Shown in pieces: positions 6,302 through 16,063 of a DNA stretch of 64,000 nt (position 1 is its first letter; every line of letters starts with the position of its first letter). The stretch comes from Myxococcota bacterium (lineage in GTDB: Bacteria > Myxococcota_A > Polyangia > Palsa-1104 > JAEUJZ01). Below the pieces are notes generated by a model. It made no database searches. It was not told where the DNA came from and saw only the letters and a list, made by a program, of their open reading frames with translations. Both the position numbers and the translations under genes were made by a program. The stretch is taken from NCBI GenBank assembly GCA_025057315.1, contig JANWXW010000153.1:1-64000 (forward strand). Reading direction: 5' to 3'.

Positions 6302-9300
6302 GAGTCTGCGATGTTATCCATGGTCAGATCGAAAACATCGAGCTGAAACGCAGCGATGGAGACCTGTTTCCAGAGCACCTTGTTTCCCATATGGAGCTCT
6401 TCCTGCGGCAGGTAGACAGCGGGGATCTGCTGTTGCAGATGGGCGCAGACGCCTGGCCGATCGTGGGAGCCAGCCCGCAAGACCAGGACAGCCTGAGGAA
6501 ACTCATGGCGCGCAACCTCCCGCGTCTCATCTGGTCTGTGCAGGTCAGGCCATCCCAGGGGCCCAGGGAGTTCGTCCACGTCCAAGTCCACGAGTTTCCG
6601 TCCACCCTCGTATGGAATGAGCCCCTGGACCTGGGCGTGGGTGACACGCTCGTCGATGACCTGCGCAGGCGACGACCCCAGCTCGGCTCCGTCGAGGCCT
6701 TGGTGCGGTGGCTCACCGAGACCATCCTCCTGCCACCTGCCGCGGCGGGGGAACACCCGCGGGCCCTCCTGTCCGGGAGCCCTTCGTCCAACGGCCGAAA
6801 AAAGACTGCCTTCCGGCTCTACGGGAAGGGCTTTGCGGTAGACGTTGAGCAAGACGCCAACGGCCGTCTGCAGGCCACGCGCCTTGTGCCAGCCCGCCAG
6901 GCCGTCCGGGGTGATGAGCGTCGTCCCATCTACCTTGCCAGGGGGCCGTTCCAGTTTTGCGACGCGACGCTGGCCGGGCAGTTCCGTGGGGTGGCCAAAA
7001 CAGAGCTCGATCTGCTCGTCGCCCAGGCGAGCAGCTATCTCGGCCTCTGGAAGGAGTACAACAAGCGCGAGCGGCAGGCGATTTTGCGGCGGGCACGCAA
7101 CTTCCGTTGGCTTTCCTATCGACGATGCAAACCGCTTGCAAACGGAGCCTGGCGCTTTGAGCTGACAGGCAACCCCACCCCCGACGACTGGCAACGGCTA
7201 ACCGAGCTGGAGGGGGAGCAGCTCGAGGCCGCCGAGGAAGTACCTGCTGCGATTGGGGACTTCCAGGGCAGCACCCCAAGCGAGGAGACAACCCAGGATT
7301 GGAACAGGGTGGACAACGCATTCGTCGGGGATGTCGTCGGCTGGCAGCAGCAGCCTCCATGTCTCGATCTGCAACCCTTGCCCGAACACGACGCTCGGAC
7401 CCCTGCAGAGCAGGGCTTTCTGTTTGTGGCCCTGGGCGGCGACAAGACCCGCCACGAGAGGCGTGAGCACGCGTGGCAAAGCATCCGGGACTGCACCAAC
7501 CCCATGCCGCAGCTCGGTCTGATCATCGAGGGGCGGCCTGTTCCGGAGCGACACGGAAGACGCTTGGAGCCGCTGACCAGGGCCGTGCGCGAGCTGCTGC
7601 CCCATCCCACCCCGCGCCAGCGGCTCGCCCTCGAGGTGGCGCTGAACACACCGGACATCGCATTGATCCAAGGCCCCCCCGGCACGGGCAAGACGCGCGT
7701 GATCGCGGCGCTGCAGGCGCGTCTGGCGGAAGAGGACGAAGGTGGCAGCCCGTATGGCCCGTACCAGAGCGTGTTGCTCACGAGCTTCCAGCATGATGCC
7801 GTAGAGCATGCGGCTGCTGCCACGCGGGTGCTGGGCCTGCCTGCCATCAAGGTCGGAGCACGTCGGGGAGCGGAGGAGAGCCACGATGCCATTGACATCT
7901 GGAGGACCGAGACCGCGCACAGGGTCAGAGCCGCACGGGCGCGCCTGGGCGCCGAGAGCACCATCCATGCGGCGTTGCGGGATGTGCGGGATCTGACCGT
8001 GGCCTACCTGCGCGCCACCAGCAGGAACGACGAGCCGGCGAAGGTGCTCCAGCAGGCCGCAGAGCGAGCCCGTCCTTGGCTGCCAGCCAGCATCTTGGAT
8101 GAGATAGCGGCCTTGAGCACCCGCCTCTCCCGTGTGGGCGCCCTCTCGCTGCAGGACGAGGAGAGGGCCCTGGCGCTGGGGGCCGTCCGCTCCCTGCGCA
8201 CCGAGGCCATCCCGTTTGCCGACGATGGCCCCGCCTGCGCCTACAAGGCCCTGCGACGGCTCGCCGAGTTGCCGGGATTCGAGTTGTCGCCCGAGGAGAG
8301 CACGGTCCTCCAGGAGGCCGCCCGATGGATGCCATCCGCTCCGGTCAGCCACGAGCTTTTGGCCCGCTTGCAGCGGGTCCGCAACAGCCTGCTGGACCGG
8401 CTGCAGCCGCGCGCCGAAGTGGGCCGGTCCCCCCGCACGCACGCCGACGTCGAGGACATGCTCGTCCGCATCATCGATGCGCTCATCCGGCGGGCCAAGG
8501 AGACACCCGCTGGGATCGAGATGGCGGTCGAGCAGTGGCTGCATGCTCTGGAGCATGACCCACAGGGCATCCGCCAGGTGGTGCAGGATCATTCCGTGGT
8601 GCTGGCGGCCACCTGCCAGCAATCGGTGAGCCGGGCGATGACAAACCTGAAGGAGAGCACCGATGTGGTCTTCCGGTCGGTCATCGTGGATGAGGCCGCG
8701 CGAGCCAACCCGCTGGACCTGCTCATCCCGATGTCGCTGGCAGAGCGGCGGATTGTGCTGGTGGGGGACCACCGCCAGCTCCCGCACATCCTGGAGCCGG
8801 ACGTCGAGCGCGAGATTGAACAGTCGGTGCAAAAGGAAACCCGTGAGCAACTCCGCTGCAGCCTCTTTTACAAGCTGTTTACCGAGCTGCGGGAGCGTGA
8901 AAAAAAAGATGGCATCCAGCGAACCGTCACGCTCGATGTGCAGTATCGCATGCACCCGGAGCTCGGTCGGTTCGTTAGCGAGCAGTTTTACGAGCCCTAC
9001 GGCGAGGGCTTTGCCTCGGGGCGGCCGGCAGAGGACTTCGCGCACCAGGTGCGGCTTGCCAACGGGACCTCGCTGACCGGGAAGGTCGCTGCCTGGATCG
9101 ACGTTCCCAGAGAACGGGGCCTAGAGAAAGGCAGACGAAGCAAGAGCCGGCCGGCCGAGGCACGCAGGATCGCCAAGGAAGCAAAGGCCATCGTCGAACA
9201 GTGTGCCGATCTCAGCGTGGGGGTCATCACGTTCTACGCAGCGCAGCGCGATGCGATCCTGACGGAAATGGCAGAGCTCGGCCTCGTGGAGAATGGGAAT

Positions 9301-9663
9301 CAAGGCGAGGCCCGAATTTGCGCCCGAATTTGCGATCGATGGCAACGAACCCGGGATGGTCGGGAGCGCCTTCGGGTTGGCACGGTAGACGCATTCCAGG
9401 GGATGGAGTTCGACGTGGTCTTGCTGTCGCTTACACGCTGCAACGACGTGGTGGTCCGGGATGAGGTCACGCGCCGCCGGCGCTATGGCTTCCTGCTGTT
9501 GGAGAACCGGCTGTGCGTGGCGATGAGCCGGCAGCAGCGTCTGCTGGTCGTGGTGGGCGATGCGGGCATGGTGACCGGTCCGGATGCCGAGTCCTCGATT
9601 CCCAGCCTCGTGGCGTTTTGGCGGCTCTGTGGAGGGCCCTATGGCCAGATCATTCGGTCCTGA
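6298..9663 (+). CDS. Large UPF1/DNA2-like superfamily 1 helicase
   Basis: The 1121-residue protein carries an SF1B helicase core in its C-terminal two-thirds. It has QGPPGTGKT near 458-466, a Walker B with VDEAAR (D798, E799), VGDHRQLPHIL, the motif-IV-type QYRMHPELGRFV, and the late motifs VGTVDAFQGMEFDVVLLS and CVAMSRQQRLLVVVGD. The AAA_11/AAA_12 pattern is that of UPF1/DNA2-like RNA or DNA helicases. A segment of about 230 residues between Walker A and B is mostly helical. The first roughly 430 residues have no recognised domain and may bring partner proteins or nucleic acid. Overlaps with the kinase (4 nt) and the next gene (23 nt) tie it to the operon. Confidence 0.88.
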   Translation: MRVCDVIHGQIENIELKRSDGDLFPEHLVSHMELFLRQVDSGDLLLQMGADAWPIVGASPQDQDSLRKLMARNLPRLIWSVQVRPSQGPREFVHVQVHEFPSTLVWNEPLDLGVGDTLVDDLRRRRPQLGSVEALVRWLTETILLPPAAAGEHPRALLSGSPSSNGRKKTAFRLYGKGFAVDVEQDANGRLQATRLVPARQAVRGDERRPIYLARGPFQFCDATLAGQFRGVAKTELDLLVAQASSYLGLWKEYNKRERQAILRRARNFRWLSYRRCKPLANGAWRFELTGNPTPDDWQRLTELEGEQLEAAEEVPAAIGDFQGSTPSEETTQDWNRVDNAFVGDVVGWQQQPPCLDLQPLPEHDARTPAEQGFLFVALGGDKTRHERREHAWQSIRDCTNPMPQLGLIIEGRPVPERHGRRLEPLTRAVRELLPHPTPRQRLALEVALNTPDIALIQGPPGTGKTRVIAALQARLAEEDEGGSPYGPYQSVLLTSFQHDAVEHAAAATRVLGLPAIKVGARRGAEESHDAIDIWRTETAHRVRAARARLGAESTIHAALRDVRDLTVAYLRATSRNDEPAKVLQQAAERARPWLPASILDEIAALSTRLSRVGALSLQDEERALALGAVRSLRTEAIPFADDGPACAYKALRRLAELPGFELSPEESTVLQEAARWMPSAPVSHELLARLQRVRNSLLDRLQPRAEVGRSPRTHADVEDMLVRIIDALIRRAKETPAGIEMAVEQWLHALEHDPQGIRQVVQDHSVVLAATCQQSVSRAMTNLKESTDVVFRSVIVDEAARANPLDLLIPMSLAERRIVLVGDHRQLPHILEPDVEREIEQSVQKETREQLRCSLFYKLFTELREREKKDGIQRTVTLDVQYRMHPELGRFVSEQFYEPYGEGFASGRPAEDFAHQVRLANGTSLTGKVAAWIDVPRERGLEKGRRSKSRPAEARRIAKEAKAIVEQCADLSVGVITFYAAQRDAILTEMAELGLVENGNQGEARICARICDRWQRTRDGRERLRVGTVDAFQGMEFDVVLLSLTRCNDVVVRDEVTRRRRYGFLLLENRLCVAMSRQQRLLVVVGDAGMVTGPDAESSIPSLVAFWRLCGGPYGQIIRS

Positions 9664-11251
9664 CACGCCCGTCCTGATGTACTCCCTTCGGCCGCATGCC
9701 GATCCGGGCAAGCGCAACGAGCGAGCCTGGCTCCTGTGGCCCGCCTGGGGGTACCGCGTGGTCGCTCCCCGGCCTCAGCTTCGGTCGGCTCGCATCAACC
9801 ACCTGCAGCGGGCCGTGCTCGGCATCCTGCGGGCCGCCCGGCTTCCGGCAGAAGAGCTCGCGCTCCGCCTCGGCATCCACCGCGAGCTGGCCGCGCTCGT
9901 GGTCTCCGAGCTGCAGAGACAGAGGTATGTGGACGGGTCCTGCCAGGTCACCGAGGCGGGCCTCCTGCTCCTCGACGAGGAGGAGCAGCCAGAGGGGGGA
10001 CAAATAGCGACCGGCCTGATGTCCGGCTGGGTCTTCCGCGATCCATGGAACGCGAACCTGTGGCCATTTATCGCGCCCTCTCTCGAGTACGTACACACCG
10101 AACCCGGCTCCAAGGGCTTTCCGGAGCTCGTCTTGGGCTCGATAGGAAACCCATGGCGACAGAGGGCTTGGATGCAACAGCCTGTGGGTTGCATGGAACC
10201 GGCTGCACCCGATGCGTCCGAGATCCTGCGCGCATCCGATCGCCACCAACGCTGCGAACGGCGAGCGGGGCGGCTGGATCTCTGGGAGGAAGAGGAGAGG
10301 GAGGAGGCAGGGCCATCGAGCCGACCGTCCACCCTGCTCAATCGCGTCTCGACCATCGAACCCGAACCCGAACCCGTGTTCCTCGTAACGTACCTGTACA
10401 TCCCGCGCAGCGGCGCCGATGGTGAGGCCGACTGGTACGCCTGTGACTTTTTCGGGCGGGGAGCCAACCCGGAGCTACGCAAGCTCATCGAGCAGGTCGC
10501 AAAGGGGGACTCTGGACTCGCAAGACGGATAGAAGAATTTGTATCTCGGAATAAGAATCAAGTTGCGCCCGATGGGTTTCGGCAGGCCGTTGCCGCGTAC
10601 CAGAAGGAGGCAAGGTGCCTGCTTGAGCGCACCCTCACCCTGGACATCCTGCACCATGCTGTCGCCGAGCCGCTGGCCGAGATGCTCGCAGCCTGGCTCG
10701 AGGCCAAGGAACTTGGCGATGGAGCCGCTCGGGGACGGCATCGCCACGTGCTCGTGACCTGTCGACGGGTGCTCGAGCGCCTCTTCCGTGAGCTCGCTGA
10801 GAGGTGGCCGCTGGCTGGCGTGGCCGACTGCCTCTCGCTGGACCCGACGATTAGCCGGGAGCGGCTGGAGGCCGCTGCCGCTGCGATGGGGTTGGCTGAA
10901 GTTCCGGAGCGGTTTCTCGCCGTCGGGCGGAGGCACCTTCGCTCTGTGGCCAACGGGGGTGGCAGCTGGCGTCTGGGGCCGGTCGTCGCGGCGACACTGC
11001 TCCAGGCCGTCCGGGACAGGGAACACCCGCTGTGGCGTGCGGCTGATCAGGAGCCCGAGCTTCTGGTTCTCATCGACCGCGTGGCGGGGCAGGCGGGCGA
11101 GGCCGCCCACGAGACGGACGAGCACCGCTTCGACCCAATTGCAATCTGCGATTGCATCAACACAACCATGCGGGTCACAAGTCTGCTGCTTAACATTCCG
11201 TATCAGCCATCACGGGAGATGATTTGCGATGAGCAAGAACAAGAAAAATAA
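9641..11251 (+). CDS. Winged-helix protein of unknown function in the TerY-P operon
   Basis: This is a 536-residue protein. The start at 9641 is chosen because GGAGGG lies 5-6 nt upstream; a longer frame opens at 9584. Residues about 45-115 look like a winged helix: INHLQRAVLGILRAARLPAE, ELALRLGIHRELAALVVSEL and a wing before VTEAGLLLLDEEE. The rest is acidic and helical, with a Trp-rich patch (WVFRDPWNANLWPF) around 130 and no motif I can name. No signal peptide or membrane segment is present. Its place between a helicase and an McrB-like ATPase suggests a DNA-binding or adaptor subunit, but that is inference. The gene overlaps both neighbours by 23 nt. Confidence 0.7.
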   Translation: MARSFGPDTPVLMYSLRPHADPGKRNERAWLLWPAWGYRVVAPRPQLRSARINHLQRAVLGILRAARLPAEELALRLGIHRELAALVVSELQRQRYVDGSCQVTEAGLLLLDEEEQPEGGQIATGLMSGWVFRDPWNANLWPFIAPSLEYVHTEPGSKGFPELVLGSIGNPWRQRAWMQQPVGCMEPAAPDASEILRASDRHQRCERRAGRLDLWEEEEREEAGPSSRPSTLLNRVSTIEPEPEPVFLVTYLYIPRSGADGEADWYACDFFGRGANPELRKLIEQVAKGDSGLARRIEEFVSRNKNQVAPDGFRQAVAAYQKEARCLLERTLTLDILHHAVAEPLAEMLAAWLEAKELGDGAARGRHRHVLVTCRRVLERLFRELAERWPLAGVADCLSLDPTISRERLEAAAAAMGLAEVPERFLAVGRRHLRSVANGGGSWRLGPVVAATLLQAVRDREHPLWRAADQEPELLVLIDRVAGQAGEAAHETDEHRFDPIAICDCINTTMRVTSLLLNIPYQPSREMICDEQEQEK

Positions 11252-13676
11252 GGCAGCCATTATACACAAAACGCAGCCCAGTGTGCCGCGGGGAGCGGCG
11301 AGCGATTCCAATGGCAACCGGGCAGAGGACATCCGTCAGCTCTATCAGCAGGCTCAATCCATCCTGGCAGAGGGGGTCCCCACGGGGGCCAGCTCTGAAC
11401 CGCGACCCGATGAATCCGATCCCGACAAGCTTCGCGAGATGGCGCGGGAGGCCTGCGAGATCTTTCGTTCGCAAACGCTTCTCCTCCAGGAAAAACTCGC
11501 ACACCTTGAGAAAGTCAAGCAAGACAACGAGCGGCGCGCTGCCGAGCTCGCTGAGCACACAGCCGCGCTGGAGCACAGGGAGAAGCAAGTTGCCGCGCGG
11601 GAAAAGGACCTGCTCGCTCAACAGGCTGCGCTCGCCGGGCAGCAGATGGAGCTGACGCGACAAAGGCTGAACGCGGAGGCGGGCTTCGTCGCCGAGCGCA
11701 GGGCTGCGCTGGAGGCACTGGAAAGCTCGCTCGCTGCGCTCAGGAACGAGCTTACAAGGACAGAAGAGGCCATCGCGGAGCAGCGGGCTGCATGGCTCGC
11801 AGAGCAGTGCAAGCAGCGCCGGCAGCTCGAGGAGCAGCTTCAGGCTGAGCTCGACGCCCGGAAAAGGGAAGCCGAGCAGCAGCTTAGCGCCTACAAAGAA
11901 CAGCTGGCGCGCCGGGAGGAACAGCTGGCGCAGCGGGAGGCGGAGGTCTGGCGTCGCCAGCTGGACCTGGAGCAGCGCGAGCGCGCGCTGGGGTACGAGC
12001 GACAAGACCTCCATGAGCAGAAGGCGAGCCTTGAGTTGCGCGTGGCGCAGCGCTCGGCCGCGGTACGCGAGGAGCTGGAGCACCGCATCGTGTCCCTGGA
12101 GGCGCAGCTGCAGCAGGCGCGCCGGGATCGCGACACCTACGAGGCCCAGCTGCGCGCGCGCGAGGAAGCCGACCGTCGCCTGGGCCAGCGGACCCCGGAG
12201 GAGCTTCTGCAGGAACTGGAGCGCCTGCGGGCGGAGCGGGATGCCCTGCACAAGGAGCTGGCACAGCGGCCCGATGCGGAGGCGGCCGACCGACTTTGCC
12301 AGCTCGAGGCCGAGCGGGGGGCGTGGCAGAGCGAGCGGCTGGACCTGCAACGCAGGCTGGCCGAGATGGACAGGCGCCTGGCGCGTGCCAACGTCGCGGC
12401 GATTCAGCTCGAGACGCTGCGAGATGAGAAGGCAGCGCTGGAAAGCAGCCGGTCGGCCTTGCAGCGGGCGCTGGAGGAGCTCCGGGTCGAGGTCAACACG
12501 CTCATCCGCTGCGCAGAGGGGAGGAAACCCTTTCCGGCCTGTGCTGCCATGGACGAAGATGCCGAGTTGCAGACCCCTGGGGCCACCACCAATGGCAGTG
12601 CCGTCGATAACCTGGCTGACTTCGTCAGGGACCTGCAGCAGCGCATCGCGCACGATCCCGAGCACCCGGATCGCGTTCTTTACTACACGCTGGAGGATGT
12701 GCGCAGCTTCCTCGCCGGGCTGGCCATGGGTCCGCTGGTGCTGCTTCAGGGAATCAGCGGGACCGGCAAGACCAGCCTGCCACTTGCCTTCGCCCGTGCC
12801 ATGGGCACCCGGGCCACGGTGGTCGAGGTCCAGGCCGGGTGGCGCGACCCCCAGGATCTGCTAGGCCACTACAATGCCTTCGAGAAGCGCTTTTACGAGA
12901 GGGAATGTTTGCAGGCCCTCTACCGCGCGCAAACGCCCCGCTGGGCCGATACCGTCCAGATCATTTTGCTTGACGAGATGAACCTCTCGCACCCGGAGCA
13001 ATATTTCTCGGACATGCTCTCTGTCCTGGAGCGGAACCCAGAGGAGCGGCACCTCGTGCTCATGCCTCACGCCCTGGAAGGTGCGCCCGCTCTCTTTCGT
13101 GAAGGACACAAATTGCGAATCACAGAAAACGTCTGGTTTGTTGGAACGGCCAACCATGACGAGACGACCAAGGACTTTGCGGACAAGACATACGACCGTG
13201 CGCACGTGATGGAACTTCCGCTCCGCCCGCAGCCGTTCCAAATCCAACCCCTGCTGCCGCGGCCTCCGGTGTCGTTCCGGGCGCTCCGCAAGGCCTTTGA
13301 TGATGCAATCGAGCGCCACAAACGGGAGGCTGACAGGGTCATTGAGTTTCTGGAGAAGCATATTCGCGATCCCATGATGCGCTACTTTGCCATCGGCTGG
13401 GGGCCGCGTTTGGAACGGCAGTTGCGTCGGTATGTGCCGGTGGTCATCGCCGCTGGTGGAACGGTGGGCGAAGCTGCTGATCACATGCTTGCCATGCGGC
13501 TGCTGCGCAAGCTGAAGCATCGTCATGACAACCGCCCCCAGGACCTCGATGCCCTCCGGAGGAAGCTCGAATCCGCATGGCGCGACTTGGATACACAGAG
13601 AGAGCCACGGCGCTCCATGGAAGTGCTGCATTCGGAGCTGCGGCGTCTCGGCTGGGCTCCCGAGGACAGGGCATGA
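11229..13676 (+). CDS. Coiled-coil protein with McrB-like AAA+ ATPase domain
   Basis: This 815-residue protein has a long alpha-helical coiled coil over about residues 70-425, rich in Glu, Arg, Gln and Leu with heptad-like spacing. A MoxR/McrB-type AAA+ domain follows. Walker A is GISGTGKT at 508-515 and Walker B is ILLDEMN with D582 and E583. A sensor-like stretch FVGTANHDETTKDFADK is reminiscent of the McrB nucleotide-specificity loop. McrB proteins form rings that drive a partner nuclease (McrC); the DUF2357-type protein encoded next is the obvious candidate. The coiled coil may act as a DNA-sensing arm or oligomerisation stalk. It overlaps the upstream gene by 23 nt and the downstream gene by ATGA. 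Confidence 0.82.
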   Translation: MSKNKKNKAAIIHKTQPSVPRGAASDSNGNRAEDIRQLYQQAQSILAEGVPTGASSEPRPDESDPDKLREMAREACEIFRSQTLLLQEKLAHLEKVKQDNERRAAELAEHTAALEHREKQVAAREKDLLAQQAALAGQQMELTRQRLNAEAGFVAERRAALEALESSLAALRNELTRTEEAIAEQRAAWLAEQCKQRRQLEEQLQAELDARKREAEQQLSAYKEQLARREEQLAQREAEVWRRQLDLEQRERALGYERQDLHEQKASLELRVAQRSAAVREELEHRIVSLEAQLQQARRDRDTYEAQLRAREEADRRLGQRTPEELLQELERLRAERDALHKELAQRPDAEAADRLCQLEAERGAWQSERLDLQRRLAEMDRRLARANVAAIQLETLRDEKAALESSRSALQRALEELRVEVNTLIRCAEGRKPFPACAAMDEDAELQTPGATTNGSAVDNLADFVRDLQQRIAHDPEHPDRVLYYTLEDVRSFLAGLAMGPLVLLQGISGTGKTSLPLAFARAMGTRATVVEVQAGWRDPQDLLGHYNAFEKRFYERECLQALYRAQTPRWADTVQIILLDEMNLSHPEQYFSDMLSVLERNPEERHLVLMPHALEGAPALFREGHKLRITENVWFVGTANHDETTKDFADKTYDRAHVMELPLRPQPFQIQPLLPRPPVSFRALRKAFDDAIERHKREADRVIEFLEKHIRDPMMRYFAIGWGPRLERQLRRYVPVVIAAGGTVGEAADHMLAMRLLRKLKHRHDNRPQDLDALRRKLESAWRDLDTQREPRRSMEVLHSELRRLGWAPEDRA

Positions 13677-15868
13677 GGTTGTGGGACCGCCTCTGCCAGC
13701 GGTTGGTTGGGCTGCCGACCACGAGCCTCTTGTATGGGCAATGGATGTTCATCGGGTGCAACCTCGGTGAGGCACCCCGGCTGAACGGCTTTCCCATCGA
13801 GGCCGATGATGCTTTGGTGCCGGATCCGCTGGGGCAGTGGAGCATCGCCTCGGGGCACGGAGGCCCGTCGCTGAGCGGACGCTTCCACGCGGACGCTCTG
13901 CCCGACCCGCAGGATGTGGAGGCCATCGTCCAGCTTGGCCGTGCCCTGCGCGACCCGGCCATAGCGCACGCCGGATGGATCGAATGGTGTGGGCGGAGCC
14001 CGCTCGCGCCGCGGCTGGAAGAGACCGTCAAGGCCCATCCGCTCCTGGACCAGATCGATGCCGAGCTGCCCCACCTCGAGCAGGTCTGCCACCGCCCGCG
14101 AACGCACATTCGCCTGGAGACCGAGCGGGTTGCCGCATCGCAGGCCAGGCGCATCGATCCGCACGCCCTGACGTGGCTCGCCACACACACCGAGGACTGG
14201 GCGCATCGTCAGATCGCCGGCATCCAGCCGCGCCGAATCCTGGCGCAGGTGCGTCAGGAGGAGTGGAACCTGTACGAGAACCGCGTGGCCGCAAGGCTGG
14301 TGGACAGCCTGGTTGCGTGGCTGCAACGTCAGATCGGCCAGGTCCGGCGGGTGCTGGAGGACATCTTCCTTCGGCTGGTGGAGCACACGTTCTGTGCGGG
14401 CGGCAGCCGTTATCGGCTCAGGCGAATCAGCACCCTGTGGGGGGAGGCATGGAGCGCCGATCACGGCAAGGAGGTCGCAGAGGAGACGCTGAGGCGGCTC
14501 GAGCGCCTCCTGGTGCGGCTGCGCCGGCTCATGGACTCGCCGCTGTACCGGAACATACCCCGGGGTGCGCAGGTTCCGCGTGCGCTCCAGATGACCAACC
14601 TCTTCAGCCACGATGCCGCCTACCGGGGCGTTGCCCGCCTGTGGCATCACTGGTCGCTGCTGACCGCGGCGCAAGAGCTGCCACCGGACAGGCTCTACCA
14701 GCGACACCAGGAGCTGCGGCGGGCTTTCGATGCGTGGTGCATGCTGTTGCTGGTTCGAGCCTGCGGCCAGCTTCGCCTGGAGCCCAGGAGCGATGACGAC
14801 CTACAGGCCCCCCTCGTTCCCGGTGGTGCACTGACCCTGTCCTCCGGGCACCGCATCGCTTGGCACCACGATGGCACGTTTGCCCTCATGCAGGGCGATA
14901 CAACTTGCCTCCGCTTCGTGCCGATCATCCACGTGCTCGAGGCAGCCGACAGCGAAGCGGCCAAGGCACGCACCAGCATCCTGGTCGAGGCGGCTGCCGC
15001 CAACCCGTGCTGGACGGTGGTCCTGCATCCGGCGCGCCCCGGAACGCCCCCCTACCCCTGGCTCGCGGGTGCTGGAGATCCACCCCTTCCGGGGACATCG
15101 GGAGCCATCGATTTTGTGCGTGTGTCCCCCTTCTCCCTGGACAGCGTGGAACGTGTTGCTCGGATCGTGCGCTGGGCGACGCTGGCGCCGCGGATGCTTG
15201 CGTATCCACCGGCGGTTGCATCGCCGCCGCCAGAGATAGTCGATCTTGCGCTGCCATGGTTGCAACAGCGTGGCGAGTCGCGATGGGTCATTGTGCGTCA
15301 GGCAACATCCCAGGAGCTCGCGCGGCTCGGGCTAGAGCGGCGACTCGCCGAGGCTCGCGCCAAGCGGGACGAGCTGGCGAGGCAACGCGAGCAGATCGAC
15401 GCCGAGCTGAGGGCGGCCCGCGGCAACGACCGCCGGCGGACGGCGGAGCTCAACCGGCAGAAGCGAGAGCATCTGCAGCCGCTCCAGAAGGCAGACAAGT
15501 GCGTGGAAGCATGGCAGGCACTCCAGGACAGCATCGATTCTGCCAGGTGCCTCCTCGATGATCTTGCCGTCTGTCCCGTGTGCGGCAGGCGGGGCACTTT
15601 TTCCCCGCTCGATGGCGATTGCTTCAAGGGGTGCTGCTCGGGGGGGGACGGCTGCAGTTCCATCTGGGAACTGCGGCTAGACCCAATGACCCGTAGGCGG
15701 GTGCTGGTCCTTCTTCCCGGAGGTGTGCAAGCGGAAGACTTCCCGCGTGGAAGGCCCCCTCAATGGGTCGATGAGGTCCTGGGCTGCGATGTGCTGGCCA
15801 TCCCAGCCGTCGATGAGGATGGACGTCTGACATTCCGTCCACCTCGTTCCGGTCCGCATTCGGGCTGA
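13673..15868 (+). CDS. DUF2357-like protein, probable McrC-type partner, with zinc-binding tail
   Basis: The 731-residue protein starts inside the stop of the AAA+ gene (ATGA). Around residues 200-204 is NLYENRVAARLVDSLV, the helix with a central ENR that marks DUF2357 proteins, which are commonly paired with McrB-like ATPases. A nuclease core (PD-(D/E)xK) is expected in this family, but I cannot place its catalytic residues with confidence. Residues about 570-620 form a short charged coiled coil. Near 634 begins CPVCGRRG followed by a cluster of Cys residues within 25 residues, suggesting a zinc ribbon. It ends the operon. Function is probably nucleic-acid cleavage or binding driven by the ATPase ring. 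Confidence 0.65.
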   Translation: MRLWDRLCQRLVGLPTTSLLYGQWMFIGCNLGEAPRLNGFPIEADDALVPDPLGQWSIASGHGGPSLSGRFHADALPDPQDVEAIVQLGRALRDPAIAHAGWIEWCGRSPLAPRLEETVKAHPLLDQIDAELPHLEQVCHRPRTHIRLETERVAASQARRIDPHALTWLATHTEDWAHRQIAGIQPRRILAQVRQEEWNLYENRVAARLVDSLVAWLQRQIGQVRRVLEDIFLRLVEHTFCAGGSRYRLRRISTLWGEAWSADHGKEVAEETLRRLERLLVRLRRLMDSPLYRNIPRGAQVPRALQMTNLFSHDAAYRGVARLWHHWSLLTAAQELPPDRLYQRHQELRRAFDAWCMLLLVRACGQLRLEPRSDDDLQAPLVPGGALTLSSGHRIAWHHDGTFALMQGDTTCLRFVPIIHVLEAADSEAAKARTSILVEAAAANPCWTVVLHPARPGTPPYPWLAGAGDPPLPGTSGAIDFVRVSPFSLDSVERVARIVRWATLAPRMLAYPPAVASPPPEIVDLALPWLQQRGESRWVIVRQATSQELARLGLERRLAEARAKRDELARQREQIDAELRAARGNDRRRTAELNRQKREHLQPLQKADKCVEAWQALQDSIDSARCLLDDLAVCPVCGRRGTFSPLDGDCFKGCCSGGDGCSSIWELRLDPMTRRRVLVLLPGGVQAEDFPRGRPPQWVDEVLGCDVLAIPAVDEDGRLTFRPPRSGPHSG

Positions 15869-16063
15869 ATGAACGAAATGAACGAGGCGAGCGCGACGCA
15901 CGGAGTGGGCGCACCATCCCGAAAGATGGCAGACCGTGGCCATCGGGCATGCGCCGTCGATGGCAAATCGATGGTACGCTGAGGCCGCCTCCTGCGCGCG
16001 CCCGTGCTTGGCCTGGCACAGGCCTCCACCCGAGGGCAACCCCGACACGCAGTGCCGCCTCGC
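15869..16063. other. Convergent intergenic region after the TerY-P operon
   Basis: This 195-nt gap separates the rightward operon from the leftward HEAT genes. It contains a direct ATGAACGA repeat immediately after the stop and a small hairpin (CCATC/GATGG around 15912-15927). No T-run or gene was seen. Confidence 0.35.

Noticed and set aside
7198..9045. 615-codon minus-strand frame opposite the helicase
   Set aside because: Antisense to intact helicase motifs; no start signals or family cues.
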